Shown: positions 17,838 through 26,927, counted from the stretch's first letter. The stretch: 49,033 nt of DNA from an uncultured Clostridia bacterium (GCA_944388075.1 CALXHI010000045.1:1-49033); one strand, 5' to 3'. Notes: a model not told the origin generated them from the letters alone. Numbers and translations: made by a program.

Positions 17838-20576
17838 ATGTCAAATGCTGTTTTGGATTGGAATGCGTATCTTGACTGTGCGGTGAAGGCGGTTGCCGAG
17901 GGCATTGTCATGCTGAAAAATGACGCAGCTGCACTCCCGCTTCCGAAAAACGAAACGATTGCGCTCTTCGGCCGTATCCAGTTTCACTATTACAAAGGCG
18001 GTACCGGGTCGGGCGGTATGGTCAATGTCTCCCATGTGACGAGTATCCTCGAAGGGCTGGAACAGGCAGGCGTACCCTTGCAGTCCGATGTGCTGAACGC
18101 CTATCGCCAATGGGTCGAGGAAAATCCCTATCAGCCCGGCACGGACTGGGGCGGTGAGCCGTGGTCGCAGCAGGAAATGCCCCTCGAAGATGCCCTCGTC
18201 CGCAAGGCGTCAGCCGACTGTGAACGTGCCATTGTCGTCATCGGCCGTACTGCCGGTGAGGAGCAGGAAAATGCCGTCACGCCCGGATCGTACCTGCTGA
18301 CCGAAACCGAGCTTGCCATGCTCCAAACCGTACGCAGGCATTTCCGAAAGATGATTGTGCTGCTCAATGTCGGCAACCTGATCGACCTTTCCTTCCTCGA
18401 CACGGTACAGCCTGATGCGCTGCTCTATGTCTGGCAGGGCGGTATGATCGGCGGTACGGGTACGGCACAGGTGCTGACCGGTGCGGTATCGCCATCGGGC
18501 AAGCTGCCGGATACCATTGCCTATCGCATGAGCGATTACCCCTCCGATGCCCATTTCGGCAATCTCGAACGCAATTGCTATGTCGAAGATATTTTCGTTG
18601 GCTATCGCTATTTTGAGACATTTGCGCAGGACAGCGTACGCTATCCGTTCGGATTCGGCATGAGCTATACGCAATTTGCCGTGCAGCCCGATTCCATCGC
18701 TTGCAAGGACGATACGCTGACCCTCACGGTTTCGATTCAGAATGTCGGCGGCTATGCCGGCAAGGAAGTCGTACAGCTGTACTGCGAACTGCCGCAGGGC
18801 AAGCTCGGACAGCCGGCACGCATACTTTGCGCCTTTGCTAAAACGAAAACCATTGCGCCCGGCGGCAAGGATACGGTCACGCTGACGGTATCGCTTGCGG
18901 ATTTAGCAGCCTATGATGACAGCGGCATAACGGGACATCCCTATGCCAGAGTACTGGAAGCCGGCAGCTATCGGTTCTATCTCGGCACGGATGTACGGCA
19001 GGCAGCCTGCGTGTACGAGCATACACTCCCGCAGACCATTGTGACCGCACAGTATTCACAGGCACTTGCGCCGGTAACCGCCTTTGACCGTATGTGCATA
19101 CGCAGAGATGCCGATGGCTATACGCTTGTCTATGAGCCTGTTCCGACCTTGCAAATCGATGAGCAGGTACGGCGCATTGAGTTATTGCCTGCCGAACTGA
19201 AGCAAACCGGACACATCGGTATCAAGCTCGCAGACGTGCTGCACGGCAAAGCTTCCATGGATGCGTTCATCGCACAGCTGACCGATGACGATTTGACCTG
19301 CATCATCCGTGGTGAGGGCATGGGCAGCCCCAAGGTCACTCTGGGAACTGCGGCAGCATTCGGCGGCGTATCGGAGGGGCTTGCGGATTTGGGCATTCCC
19401 TGCGGCTGCTGTGCGGACGGCCCTGCCGGACTGCGGCTCGATTGCGGCTGGAAGGCATTCAGTCTCCCGATCGGCACGATGCTTGCCGCAACCTTTAACC
19501 TTGACCTCGTGCGAACGCTGTTTGGCTATGTCGGTCTGGAAATGCGAGACCGCAAGGTCGACTGCCTGCTTGGACCGGGCATGAACCTGCACCGCCATCC
19601 GCTGAACGGTCGTAATTTCGAGTATTTCTCCGAAGACCCCTATCTGACCGGTATGCTCGCCGCTGCCGAATTGCAGGGTCTGCAATCTGTCGGCGTGACC
19701 GGTGTCTGCAAGCATTTCGCCGGCAACAATCAAGAAACCGGCCGCCATGTGATTGACTCGATTGTATCCGAACGAGCCCTGCGTGACCTCTATCTGCGCA
19801 GCTTTGAACTTGCGGTGCGGCACGGCAATGCCAATGCCATCATGACAACCTATGGCTCACTCAACGGCATTTGGACTGCCGGACACTATGACCTCTGCAC
19901 AACTATTCTGCGTCGGGATTGGGGCTTCGAGGGCTTTGTCATGACCGACTGGTGGGCGAACATCAGCGAACGTGGTGCAGGTCCGAACAAGCGCAATTTT
20001 GCCGCCATGGCAAGAGCGCAGAATGATGTCTACATGGTCTGCGCAGACGGAGCAAAAGGAGATGACAACACTGCCGAATCGCTCCGCAACGGCATACTGC
20101 TGCGCTGCGAATTGCAACGGAATGCGGCAAATATCTGCCGATTTCTCCTGCACACACAGGCCATGCAGCGGCTGCTCGGAACAGAAGTGCCTGTCACCGT
20201 CCTCCATCGTCCGGAGGAGGAATCGGACAATGTCGATTCGATGGTCAGCTATGATTTGGACGGCTCTCTGATACTGGATTTGACGCATATTCCGCAAGAA
20301 AAGGGCGCAGAATCTGTCTTTTCGCTGAACATCTCTCAGTTGGGCAATTATCGTGTGACATTGGTTGCCAGCTCCGAGCAAAGCGAATTGGCACAGCTTT
20401 CCGTATCCCTCTTTACCTTAAGCACACCAAGCGGTATCTTCACTTGGAACGGGACGGGCGGCAAGCCGGTTGCCATTTCCAAAACCATTCCCCTATTCTC
20501 CAATTTCACTGCCGTTCGTATCTATGTCGGGCAAGCCGGTCTGAAGCTGCACGAGATTCGCTTTGAAAAAGTATAG
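17838..20576 (+). CDS. GH3 beta-glucosidase/xylosidase with swapped domain order
   Basis: A 912-residue intracellular glycosidase (no signal peptide) that should remove terminal beta-linked sugars from imported oligosaccharides. The usual GH3 order is reversed. The alpha/beta C-domain comes first (EGIVMLKNDAAALPLP, then GYRYFETF and PFGFGMSYTQF), then a fibronectin-III-like part (GKEVVQLYCELP), then the TIM-barrel N-domain (GRNFEYFSEDPYL, KHFAGNNQET). The nucleophile is D704 in FVMTDWW. About 150 residues at the end form an extra beta-rich segment. The same inverted order is known from Ruminococcus albus and Butyrivibrio beta-glucosidases. ATG at 17838 follows AAAGGA. The stop codon is the first TAG of a MITE-like repeat. 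Confidence 0.92.
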   Translation: MSNAVLDWNAYLDCAVKAVAEGIVMLKNDAAALPLPKNETIALFGRIQFHYYKGGTGSGGMVNVSHVTSILEGLEQAGVPLQSDVLNAYRQWVEENPYQPGTDWGGEPWSQQEMPLEDALVRKASADCERAIVVIGRTAGEEQENAVTPGSYLLTETELAMLQTVRRHFRKMIVLLNVGNLIDLSFLDTVQPDALLYVWQGGMIGGTGTAQVLTGAVSPSGKLPDTIAYRMSDYPSDAHFGNLERNCYVEDIFVGYRYFETFAQDSVRYPFGFGMSYTQFAVQPDSIACKDDTLTLTVSIQNVGGYAGKEVVQLYCELPQGKLGQPARILCAFAKTKTIAPGGKDTVTLTVSLADLAAYDDSGITGHPYARVLEAGSYRFYLGTDVRQAACVYEHTLPQTIVTAQYSQALAPVTAFDRMCIRRDADGYTLVYEPVPTLQIDEQVRRIELLPAELKQTGHIGIKLADVLHGKASMDAFIAQLTDDDLTCIIRGEGMGSPKVTLGTAAAFGGVSEGLADLGIPCGCCADGPAGLRLDCGWKAFSLPIGTMLAATFNLDLVRTLFGYVGLEMRDRKVDCLLGPGMNLHRHPLNGRNFEYFSEDPYLTGMLAAAELQGLQSVGVTGVCKHFAGNNQETGRHVIDSIVSERALRDLYLRSFELAVRHGNANAIMTTYGSLNGIWTAGHYDLCTTILRRDWGFEGFVMTDWWANISERGAGPNKRNFAAMARAQNDVYMVCADGAKGDDNTAESLRNGILLRCELQRNAANICRFLLHTQAMQRLLGTEVPVTVLHRPEEESDNVDSMVSYDLDGSLILDLTHIPQEKGAESVFSLNISQLGNYRVTLVASSEQSELAQLSVSLFTLSTPSGIFTWNGTGGKPVAISKTIPLFSNFTAVRIYVGQAGLKLHEIRFEKV

Positions 20577-20726
20577 GCGACACCGCACAAAGATTGTGCG
20601 TCAGAGGAAACAAAAAAGCTCGAGAATACTCTGTGGTATCCCTAAGCATTTTTGTGAAATATGACGGGAAAAGCACAATCAGATAGCGCGCAAAGCCGTC
20701 AGGCGGTCTTTGCGCGGCGCTCCCCA
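20574..20726. repeat. MITE-like repeat, copy 2
   Basis: A 153-base element with left end TAGGCGACACCGCACAAAGA, identical to copy 3, and a degenerate right end TCTTTGCGCGGCGCTCCCCA. It shares the ATTTTTGTGAAATATGACGG middle block with copy 3. Its first three bases are the stop codon of the GH3 gene. Confidence 0.88.
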
Positions 20727-20743
20727 TAACCGCATACAGCAAA

Positions 20744-20772
20744 ACAGCACCCCCCAAAACAGGAGGTGCTGT
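20744..20772 (-). terminator. Terminator after the dockerin beta-helix gene
   Basis: ACAGCACC (20744-20751) pairs with GGTGCTGT (20765-20772), followed on the minus strand by TTTTGC. Confidence 0.7.
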
Positions 20773-20793
20773 GTTTGTATGCGTATGCAGAGA

Positions 20794-22797
20794 TTAGCCC
20801 CAAGGATTGGTTGTGCCGCCGCTGCCGCTTGCCTGTGTCCCGCCGGTGATCGTGCCGCTAAGATAGATCTGTTGGGTATCATCGAGTGTCTCGATCGGCG
20901 TGCCGGAAACCGTACCACCGGTATAGAATACGGCACTCGGAGAGTCATTACAGCCTGCCGTCAGCGTAGAAACCGACTTGTCTGCAATGAACGACAGAAT
21001 CACATTTCCGCTCGCATCGGCAAGCGTGATGCGTGTACCGGCAGATGCCGAGCAGGATGCCGTCACGGTCGATGCCATTTCCGATCCGCCGGGCATACCG
21101 CCGCCCATACCGCCGGAACCCTTATTGATGACATACACACCGCCGGAGTAAGTCTTGGTACCGTCGCAGTCAAATGGTTCATTGCCGTTGGAGATGAAGT
21201 AGCCGCCGCTGATGGTCAGCGAACCGTTCGAGTCGATGCCGTCATGGTCGCCATCGGCAGCATTGACCAGACCGATGCCCCCCATCAAATTAATGGAGTA
21301 ATTTCCGCCACCGATCGTGCCGTCCCAATTGCCGCCCCAATTGCCGCCCCAGTTACCCATGTTACCGGAACCATCTGCACCACCTGCGGCATTGTAGCCG
21401 TCATCAGTCGAGTTGATGACCAACGTACCGCTGTACTGGTTGATGTTCTGACCCTCAACGCCTTCATAGCAGCTCGAAACCGCAATCACAACATCGTCTA
21501 CCACAGTCGCACCGCTCGTGCCGATATTGACAGTGTTATCGGAGTGAATCGCATCATCGTCCGATGCCAAGGTGAAGCGACCACCGGTAATCGTCAGGTC
21601 GCCGGCACTGTGCAGGCAGTCATCCGAAGTATCAATGTTGAACGTACCACCGGTGATGTTGATGATGCCGCCGCTCTGGTAGGTTGTACCGGTTTCATCG
21701 TACAGGCCAACTGCCTTGATGCCCTTGGCACTGGTCGTATCGGAAGCGGTTGCATTGCTGCGGTGAATGGTCACATCGCCGCCGTTCATCTCAAAGGTCT
21801 GCTCTGCCTGAATGCCATCGCAGTAGGCACTGATATCAATCGTACCGCCATTGATGCGAACCAAACCGGTATCGGTTTCGGTATCGGTCGACTTGAGTCC
21901 GTCTGCGGCAGACGAAACAGCCGTCACCTTCAGCGAAGCATAGCCATTGGTTTCATCCGGATCACCGATGCGCAGCGAATCCTTACCACGAATGGCATCG
22001 CCCACAGCCATAACCTGAATATTGCCGTTCCAGATCTTAAGGTCGTTCTTGCAGGCAATGCCCTCATCGCAATTGCCGTTGACAATCAGCGTGCCCTGAC
22101 CCTTGATCTTCATATCGTCACAGCTGTAAATGGCTGCTGCCTTGGCATCGGCATTGGTATAGCTGCTGCCGTCGGAAATCGTGTTGGTATAGCCATTCTT
22201 CACGGTCAACACGAACTCGTCGTCAATCGCCGTCACATAAATCGGCGAATCTGCGGTATTGGCAAGATTCAAACCGAGCAGATTACAGGTAACCTGTCCG
22301 GCGGCATAGGTCGTTTTGTCACAGTTGATGTTCAGCTGACCGTTTGCGCATTCGCCGCTGACATCGTATTCGCCGGGCTGTGTGATTGTGACATAGGTGT
22401 TGTTGGTGACGGTCACATTGGCGGCAGATGCCGGATCGACCGTTTCCCCTGCCGCATTCGTCAGTGTCACCGAACCATTCGCATAGGTAATCGCTGTGAT
22501 AATGGCATCGCCGGTCACCGGTGTTTCCGGATCGGTGATATTGGCAATGCTGCGCTTGAGCATCGTCAAGTCAATGACATCAACCGTACCGCTGCCGTCA
22601 AAATCGATCACGGCAGCACTGTCAACCGTCCCTTGACCTGCCAAGAACTTTGCCAAAATCACAGCATCGGATACACTCACCATGCCATCAAGATCAGCAT
22701 CGCCGAGGGTTGCTGCCACTGCAGTCGTTGCCATAACCATGCTGACAGCCACTGCCGAAGCTGCGACCAGACCATTGCGTTTTCTGCTTTTTTTCAT
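20794..22797 (-). CDS. Secreted beta-helix carbohydrate-binding protein with N-terminal dockerin
   Basis: A 667-residue secreted protein. A signal peptide spans about 1-29. A dockerin follows at once (about 31-87: GDADLDGMVSVSDAVILAKF and DFDGSGTVDVIDLTMLKR as its two calcium loops and helices). After that comes a long repetitive beta-helix: many short rungs of the type INGGTIDIS, ITGGTFNID, ITGGRFTLAS, with DDCLHSAG, DDAIHSDN and DGIDSNG turns. This is the pattern of the Cthe_2159 family (PF14262, formerly DUF4353), whose founding member binds cellulose and polygalacturonate. A Gly-Asn-Trp-rich stretch lies near residue 490. It is likely a cellulosomal pectin-binding or pectinolytic-like component. 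The leader has a CAGGGTA/TACCCTG hairpin (about 22829-22844). Confidence 0.85.
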   Translation of the reverse strand: MKKSRKRNGLVAASAVAVSMVMATTAVAATLGDADLDGMVSVSDAVILAKFLAGQGTVDSAAVIDFDGSGTVDVIDLTMLKRSIANITDPETPVTGDAIITAITYANGSVTLTNAAGETVDPASAANVTVTNNTYVTITQPGEYDVSGECANGQLNINCDKTTYAAGQVTCNLLGLNLANTADSPIYVTAIDDEFVLTVKNGYTNTISDGSSYTNADAKAAAIYSCDDMKIKGQGTLIVNGNCDEGIACKNDLKIWNGNIQVMAVGDAIRGKDSLRIGDPDETNGYASLKVTAVSSAADGLKSTDTETDTGLVRINGGTIDISAYCDGIQAEQTFEMNGGDVTIHRSNATASDTTSAKGIKAVGLYDETGTTYQSGGIINITGGTFNIDTSDDCLHSAGDLTITGGRFTLASDDDAIHSDNTVNIGTSGATVVDDVVIAVSSCYEGVEGQNINQYSGTLVINSTDDGYNAAGGADGSGNMGNWGGNWGGNWDGTIGGGNYSINLMGGIGLVNAADGDHDGIDSNGSLTISGGYFISNGNEPFDCDGTKTYSGGVYVINKGSGGMGGGMPGGSEMASTVTASCSASAGTRITLADASGNVILSFIADKSVSTLTAGCNDSPSAVFYTGGTVSGTPIETLDDTQQIYLSGTITGGTQASGSGGTTNPWG

Positions 22798-22997
22798 GAT
22801 ACTTCATCCTCCCGTAGATTGTGTTCGGGCAGGGTATTTACCCTGTTCTGAATGCTATGATACACCCCGGAACTTAAACATACCTGAAACAGTATTAAAA
22901 TTCCAAAATATTTTTGTGTGAGAATGCCGGATTGTTTTCATTCATATTGAACATACAGTATCATCGGAAGGATATGCGAATCTCCAATCATTCAATA

Positions 22998-23016
22998 TCT
23001 GTGATATTATCACAGA
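22998..23016. promoter_or_regulatory. Perfect 19-base palindrome upstream of ccdA (candidate operator)
   Basis: TCTGTGATA, a central T, TATCACAGA: nine perfect base pairs on each side, 60 bases before the ccdA start. The half-site TGTGA resembles CRP/FNR-type and Rex-like operators, though the spacing differs by a base from CRP/FNR. A TATACT box follows at about 23034-23039, so a bound protein would sit at the -35 region. Confidence 0.5.
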
Positions 23017-23076
23017 AAGATTCCCGAATATCGGATATACTATTATCATACCATCCCCCATGAAAGGAGTGGCATT

Positions 23077-23739
23077 ATGCAGTTTCTGATTGCATTTCTG
23101 GAAGGTGTCATCACCTTCATTTCCCCATGTCTGCTGCCCATGCTGCCGATTTACCTGTCCTATTTTGCCGGTGGTGGCGAACGTACCACCCGAAAAACCT
23201 TGCTCGGTGCAAGCGGCTTTGTATTCGGCTTTACATTGGTATTTACCGCTATGGGTGCGTTGGCAGGCACGATTGGAAGCCTTCTGACTCGCTATCAAAC
23301 TGCCGTCAATCTCGTTTCCGGCTTGATTGTCATCTTGTTTGGGCTATCCTATCTCGGTGTGTTTCGGCTCTCCGTGTTCCATGGCAGCAACCGCCAAATC
23401 CATGCCGAATCCATGGGATTTTTCTCTGCCATGCTCTTTGGCATCATCTTCTCGATTGGCTGGACTCCCTGTGTCGGCGCATTTCTCGGCTCAGCCCTCA
23501 TGCTGGCATCCCAGCAAGGGCATATGATCGAAGGGACACTCATGCTGCTCTGCTATTCGTTTGGTCTGGGAATTCCCTTTCTGCTCAGTGCCTTGCTGAT
23601 TGACTATCTCCGTTCGGCATTCCAATTCATCAAAACCCACTACCGTATCATCAACGCCATTTGCGGCGGATTCCTAATTCTGATCGGCATTGCCATGATG
23701 ACCGGTATGCTCAACCAATTCCTATCGATCTTCCTGTGA
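23077..23739 (+). CDS. ccdA: CcdA-type thiol-disulfide electron carrier
   Basis: A 220-residue, six-helix membrane protein of the CcdA/DsbD-transmembrane family, which passes electrons from cytosolic thioredoxin across the membrane. The two conserved cysteines are visible in helix one (ITFISPCLLPMLPIYLSYF) and helix four (FSIGWTPCVGAFLGSALML), both followed by proline-rich turns as usual. ATG at 23077 follows AAAGGAG. The stop codon lies within the ribosome binding site of the next gene, a membrane-anchored TlpA-like thioredoxin, so the two form a redox relay outside the membrane. Candidates for reduction are exported proteins or haem-thiolates; no cytochrome c gene is visible here. Confidence 0.95.
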   Translation: MQFLIAFLEGVITFISPCLLPMLPIYLSYFAGGGERTTRKTLLGASGFVFGFTLVFTAMGALAGTIGSLLTRYQTAVNLVSGLIVILFGLSYLGVFRLSVFHGSNRQIHAESMGFFSAMLFGIIFSIGWTPCVGAFLGSALMLASQQGHMIEGTLMLLCYSFGLGIPFLLSALLIDYLRSAFQFIKTHYRIINAICGGFLILIGIAMMTGMLNQFLSIFL

Positions 23740-23749
23740 GGTGAACGCT

Positions 23750-24322
23750 ATGAAATCCAAAAAAGCCTTTGTCATTCTGTTCATCGCTGCCGCCGCCTTT
23801 CTCGGCGTCTGTACATGGCTCTATGCGATACTCTCTACAAAGTATCAACCCGAACAACTTGCAACAAAATCAAGTCAAGCCTCCGATTCTGCCGCAGAAT
23901 CCAATCTTGCTCCGGACTTCACGGTCTATGACGCAGACGGCAATGCGGTTCGGCTTTCCGACTTCATCGGCAAACCCATTGTCTTGAATTTCTGGGCAAG
24001 CTGGTGCGGTCCGTGCAAAAGTGAGATGCCGGAATTCAACGAGGTTTACCTTGAAACCAAAGAGGATGTTGTGTTTCTCATGGTCAACATGACGGATGGT
24101 CAGCGAGAAACCGTCAAGACAGCAAAGGAATACTTGAGCGGTCATGATTACGCATTTCCCGTATTCTATGACATGGACAGCGATGCTGCCAATACCTATG
24201 AAGTGTTTGCCCTGCCGACCACGTATCTCATCGATGCCGATGGCAATCTGGTTGCCAAGGCAAGCGGTGCCATTAACAGCGAAACGCTCCGCACCGGCAT
24301 TGCAAAGCTGCGCAGCGAATAA
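23750..24322 (+). CDS. TlpA/ResA-like extracytoplasmic thioredoxin
   Basis: A 190-residue thioredoxin-fold protein with an N-terminal membrane anchor (about 6-28) and the active site WCGPC in LNFWASWCGPCKSEMP. The cis-proline loop ALPTTYLID and the typical APDFTVYDADG start of AhpC/TSA-type redoxins are present. A cysteine at the end of the anchor (FLGVC) is not a good lipobox. It should be the outward partner of CcdA, keeping exported cysteine proteins reduced. The start at 23750 follows GAGGTG, which overlaps the ccdA stop, so translation is probably coupled. An in-frame ATG three codons earlier lies within this box. Confidence 0.94.
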   Translation: MKSKKAFVILFIAAAAFLGVCTWLYAILSTKYQPEQLATKSSQASDSAAESNLAPDFTVYDADGNAVRLSDFIGKPIVLNFWASWCGPCKSEMPEFNEVYLETKEDVVFLMVNMTDGQRETVKTAKEYLSGHDYAFPVFYDMDSDAANTYEVFALPTTYLIDADGNLVAKASGAINSETLRTGIAKLRSE

Positions 24323-24328
24323 AGAAGC

Positions 24329-24360
24329 CCCCCGACCGGGTACAAATCCATGGTCGGGGG
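24329..24360. terminator. Terminator between the TlpA-like and GH9 genes
   Basis: CCCCCGACC (24329-24337) pairs perfectly with GGTCGGGGG (24352-24360). T-rich flanks on both strands suggest it serves both converging genes. Confidence 0.85.
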
Positions 24361-24369
24361 ATGTTCGTT

Positions 24370-26880
24370 TTAGAGGAATGTACGCTTGAGCAAACAAAGG
24401 TCTACCACGCTGATTTTGCCATCGTCGTTCATATCGCCCGCCTGCCAATCGGTCAAGGTGGCATCGGGGACTGAGGTCATCCATTTCTGCATCATAACAA
24501 CATCCGCAATCGTGCAGCTGCCATCGGCATTGACATCGCCCTTAACTGCATCGGTTTCATACATCGAAGCCATTGCCGCTGCCACGAGCAGAAATGCCGC
24601 ATTGCCGTAAATGGTGTTCTCGTTGGTCGTATATTCACTGTCGTTGTCGATATAGCATTTGCCATCGAACTTCGAGAGATGACGGTTGTCATAGTAGTTC
24701 GTACCCTCGGTGACATAACCTGCCGGAATCTTGTACGGCTCCAGCCGTTTCTTCTCCGAATAGATATTGCTGTAAATATTCTCTACACAGTTCTCGCCAT
24801 GACCGCTGACATAGCTGAACGAAATCGGATTCACACCGAGCATATAGTGCATGGCATTCTCAACCGCAGTCTTTGCCGTTTCGGAAATCTGCTCCTTTCC
24901 GTCTCGCAACATACTGCCCATCAGCAAGGTCATGGCATTCTGGTTGACATTGATGTTCGAGCCCCACCAATACCCCCAGCTCGGAATGGTCGTACACCAG
25001 CTGTCATTGCGTGTGACGGTTGCCTCCCAGTTGTCGAATTTCTCAAAGGTCTGTGCAATTGCTGCATTGGGCGAAGCATTGTCGAGCAGGTAGTGGAAGA
25101 ATCCGAGAAATGCCTCGCCGCCATGACCGTAACACAAAGACATATTGCCGACAAAGCAATTCAGATTTACCGAATCATCGCAATTGGCAAGCAGGTAATC
25201 TTCATAGGGTGCGGTATCACCGCCGGATTCTGTCATCGCCCGATACAGCGCACCGGCTGCCCAGAAGGTATATCGGGTCAGTTCCTCCTCGCTGAAGGTA
25301 TAGGTGCGGTTGGCAGCGGCAATGGACATATGCTTGGCATTTCCGGTATCATTGACCCAGTTCCATGCACGCTGTGCCGTTTCCAGACAGGTGCCCGCAA
25401 AGTCCGCATAGGCAGGGATATCCCGATAGATGATGTAGGCATGCGCCAATACAGCAGACATACTGATGGTAGCCAAATGCGAACGCAGGTCAACCTCCGA
25501 CGCATTCGACTGATGGTTCGAGGCTGTATCCAGTGTATCCTCCATATAAATAACGCCGTCCTTATAGTTGGCTGCCACATAGAACGAACCGTCCTTGCTC
25601 ACATGCTCCATTTTCAGCAGCATATCAAGCTCATATTTCACCTCATTGAGCAGCGGCGGTGCATCAACATAACGAGCATGGTTCGGGTCATTTTCGGGGA
25701 TATGCAGTGCCATCTCATTGAACACTTCCGGAAACAAATCGTATGCCAGCAGCAAATCCTCAACCGTCTGTGCCGCTGGAACGACATATTTACCGTAATC
25801 ACCGGCATCATACCAACCGCCCGAAACATCAATCGTTTCGGCATTGGGATTATCCCGATCCGACCATTTCTTGATGGCAGCATCATCCGGATGGAGATTT
25901 TCTCTTGCGAAGTCACCTGCATAATCCGCTTCCAGTTCCATGCCCTGTCGTTGAAAGTAGTAATACTTTGTCACATCGCTGAGCAGGGCATCGTAAACAT
26001 CTTCACCAATAGCGAATGAGACCGATGTAATCGTATCGGTATCCAAGCCTTCCCATACATCCCGTGGTGAACGAGCCGATGCAGCAAGCCCTGCATTCGG
26101 TACACGGATATAGTATCGCCCTGTTGCGGTCACTTCGCTGAAATCGAGCAGATGCACGGTTTCTCCGGAGGTTGCCTCATTGGCTTGCCCGGCAGGAATC
26201 GTTCCGCGAAACACAACCGTATCGGTATCGGCATTGACAAGCTCATAGATTTTGCCCTCGAGCGAGCCGAATTTCGCAAAGCAGCTGATGCGGGCAATTT
26301 TTGCCGCCGTGGTCGGATAGCCGACCTGATTGACCTTGATCATTGGGTACTGCCGCTCGTCGTCCGGTGAGCTGATCTTCATATTCCGGAAAGAAAGGGT
26401 CTTACCACTCGGAACAGCTCCACAGTAGACATACCAGAAATTGTCCAGATCGAAGTCGGAATCCGGAAACGCATCGATCAACGCCTTAATCGGAAGCGAA
26501 TAGTGCGTCCAACCGGTCGAAGCCGAAAGGTCACTGTATTCCGCCATATCCGTCCAGAGGATTCTGCCCTGCTGCCCGTGCCGCAGCGAAATCAAACCAA
26601 GCTTGAACGGCGTTTGATCCGCTGTACTCATCACATCAAACTCGAGTACACCGTTTTCATAGTAATCCCGAATCGAAAGCGTTGTCCAATTCGTATTCGG
26701 GGTCATGGTTGCACCGCCCCAGCTGAGGGTCTGCCAGTCCTGTCCATCGTTGTCGATCAAAATGGTTTGCAGCTGTAAATCCGGTGTTTCCTCCGTGTTA
26801 GCTGCAAAAATCGCTGTGCTCGGCAATGTCGAAAGCATCATGGCTGCACTGAGCAATGCTGCGATGATTCGTTTTTTCAT
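24370..26880 (-). CDS. Cellulosomal GH9 endoglucanase with C-terminal dockerin
   Basis: An 836-residue secreted cellulase. It has a signal peptide (1-26), an N-terminal beta-sandwich that looks like a carbohydrate-binding module (about 35-172), a CelD-type Ig domain (about 178-262, MIKVNQVGYPTTAAKIA), a GH9 (alpha/alpha)6 domain (about 285-775), and a dockerin (780-836: GDVNADGSCTIADVVMMQKW and GDMNDDGKISVVDLCLLKR). The DAGD motif supplies D358 and D361 as catalytic base region, and E754 in TTNENTIYGN is the expected acid. The usual HHR binding motif is replaced by VENIYSNIYS, marking a distinct GH9 subgroup. The start at 26880 follows AAGGGTGG. It has its own promoter and terminator. Confidence 0.94.
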   Translation of the reverse strand: MKKRIIAALLSAAMMLSTLPSTAIFAANTEETPDLQLQTILIDNDGQDWQTLSWGGATMTPNTNWTTLSIRDYYENGVLEFDVMSTADQTPFKLGLISLRHGQQGRILWTDMAEYSDLSASTGWTHYSLPIKALIDAFPDSDFDLDNFWYVYCGAVPSGKTLSFRNMKISSPDDERQYPMIKVNQVGYPTTAAKIARISCFAKFGSLEGKIYELVNADTDTVVFRGTIPAGQANEATSGETVHLLDFSEVTATGRYYIRVPNAGLAASARSPRDVWEGLDTDTITSVSFAIGEDVYDALLSDVTKYYYFQRQGMELEADYAGDFARENLHPDDAAIKKWSDRDNPNAETIDVSGGWYDAGDYGKYVVPAAQTVEDLLLAYDLFPEVFNEMALHIPENDPNHARYVDAPPLLNEVKYELDMLLKMEHVSKDGSFYVAANYKDGVIYMEDTLDTASNHQSNASEVDLRSHLATISMSAVLAHAYIIYRDIPAYADFAGTCLETAQRAWNWVNDTGNAKHMSIAAANRTYTFSEEELTRYTFWAAGALYRAMTESGGDTAPYEDYLLANCDDSVNLNCFVGNMSLCYGHGGEAFLGFFHYLLDNASPNAAIAQTFEKFDNWEATVTRNDSWCTTIPSWGYWWGSNINVNQNAMTLLMGSMLRDGKEQISETAKTAVENAMHYMLGVNPISFSYVSGHGENCVENIYSNIYSEKKRLEPYKIPAGYVTEGTNYYDNRHLSKFDGKCYIDNDSEYTTNENTIYGNAAFLLVAAAMASMYETDAVKGDVNADGSCTIADVVMMQKWMTSVPDATLTDWQAGDMNDDGKISVVDLCLLKRTFL

Positions 26881-26927
26881 TTGAAATTCCACCCTTCTCA
26901 AGTTGGGTTTGTTCCCATCTTTTTTAT

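Noticed and set aside
21300..21360. Tandem repeat in DNA at the Gly-Asn-Trp-rich part of the beta-helix gene
   Set aside because: It is a short in-frame repeat of a NWGG-type codon set within the protein and is reported there; it is not an independent repeat element.
20710..22851. A 713-codon open frame on the plus strand
   Set aside because: It is the exact antisense of the dockerin beta-helix gene. Its composition (rich in R, H, I, C) is that of a shadow frame, it lacks a ribosome binding site, and the minus-strand protein has a signal peptide and clear domains.
24679..26019. A 446-codon plus-strand frame opposite the GH9 gene
   Set aside because: It lies wholly inside the GH9 coding region on the other strand, has no recognisable domain, and has a composition typical of antisense frames.
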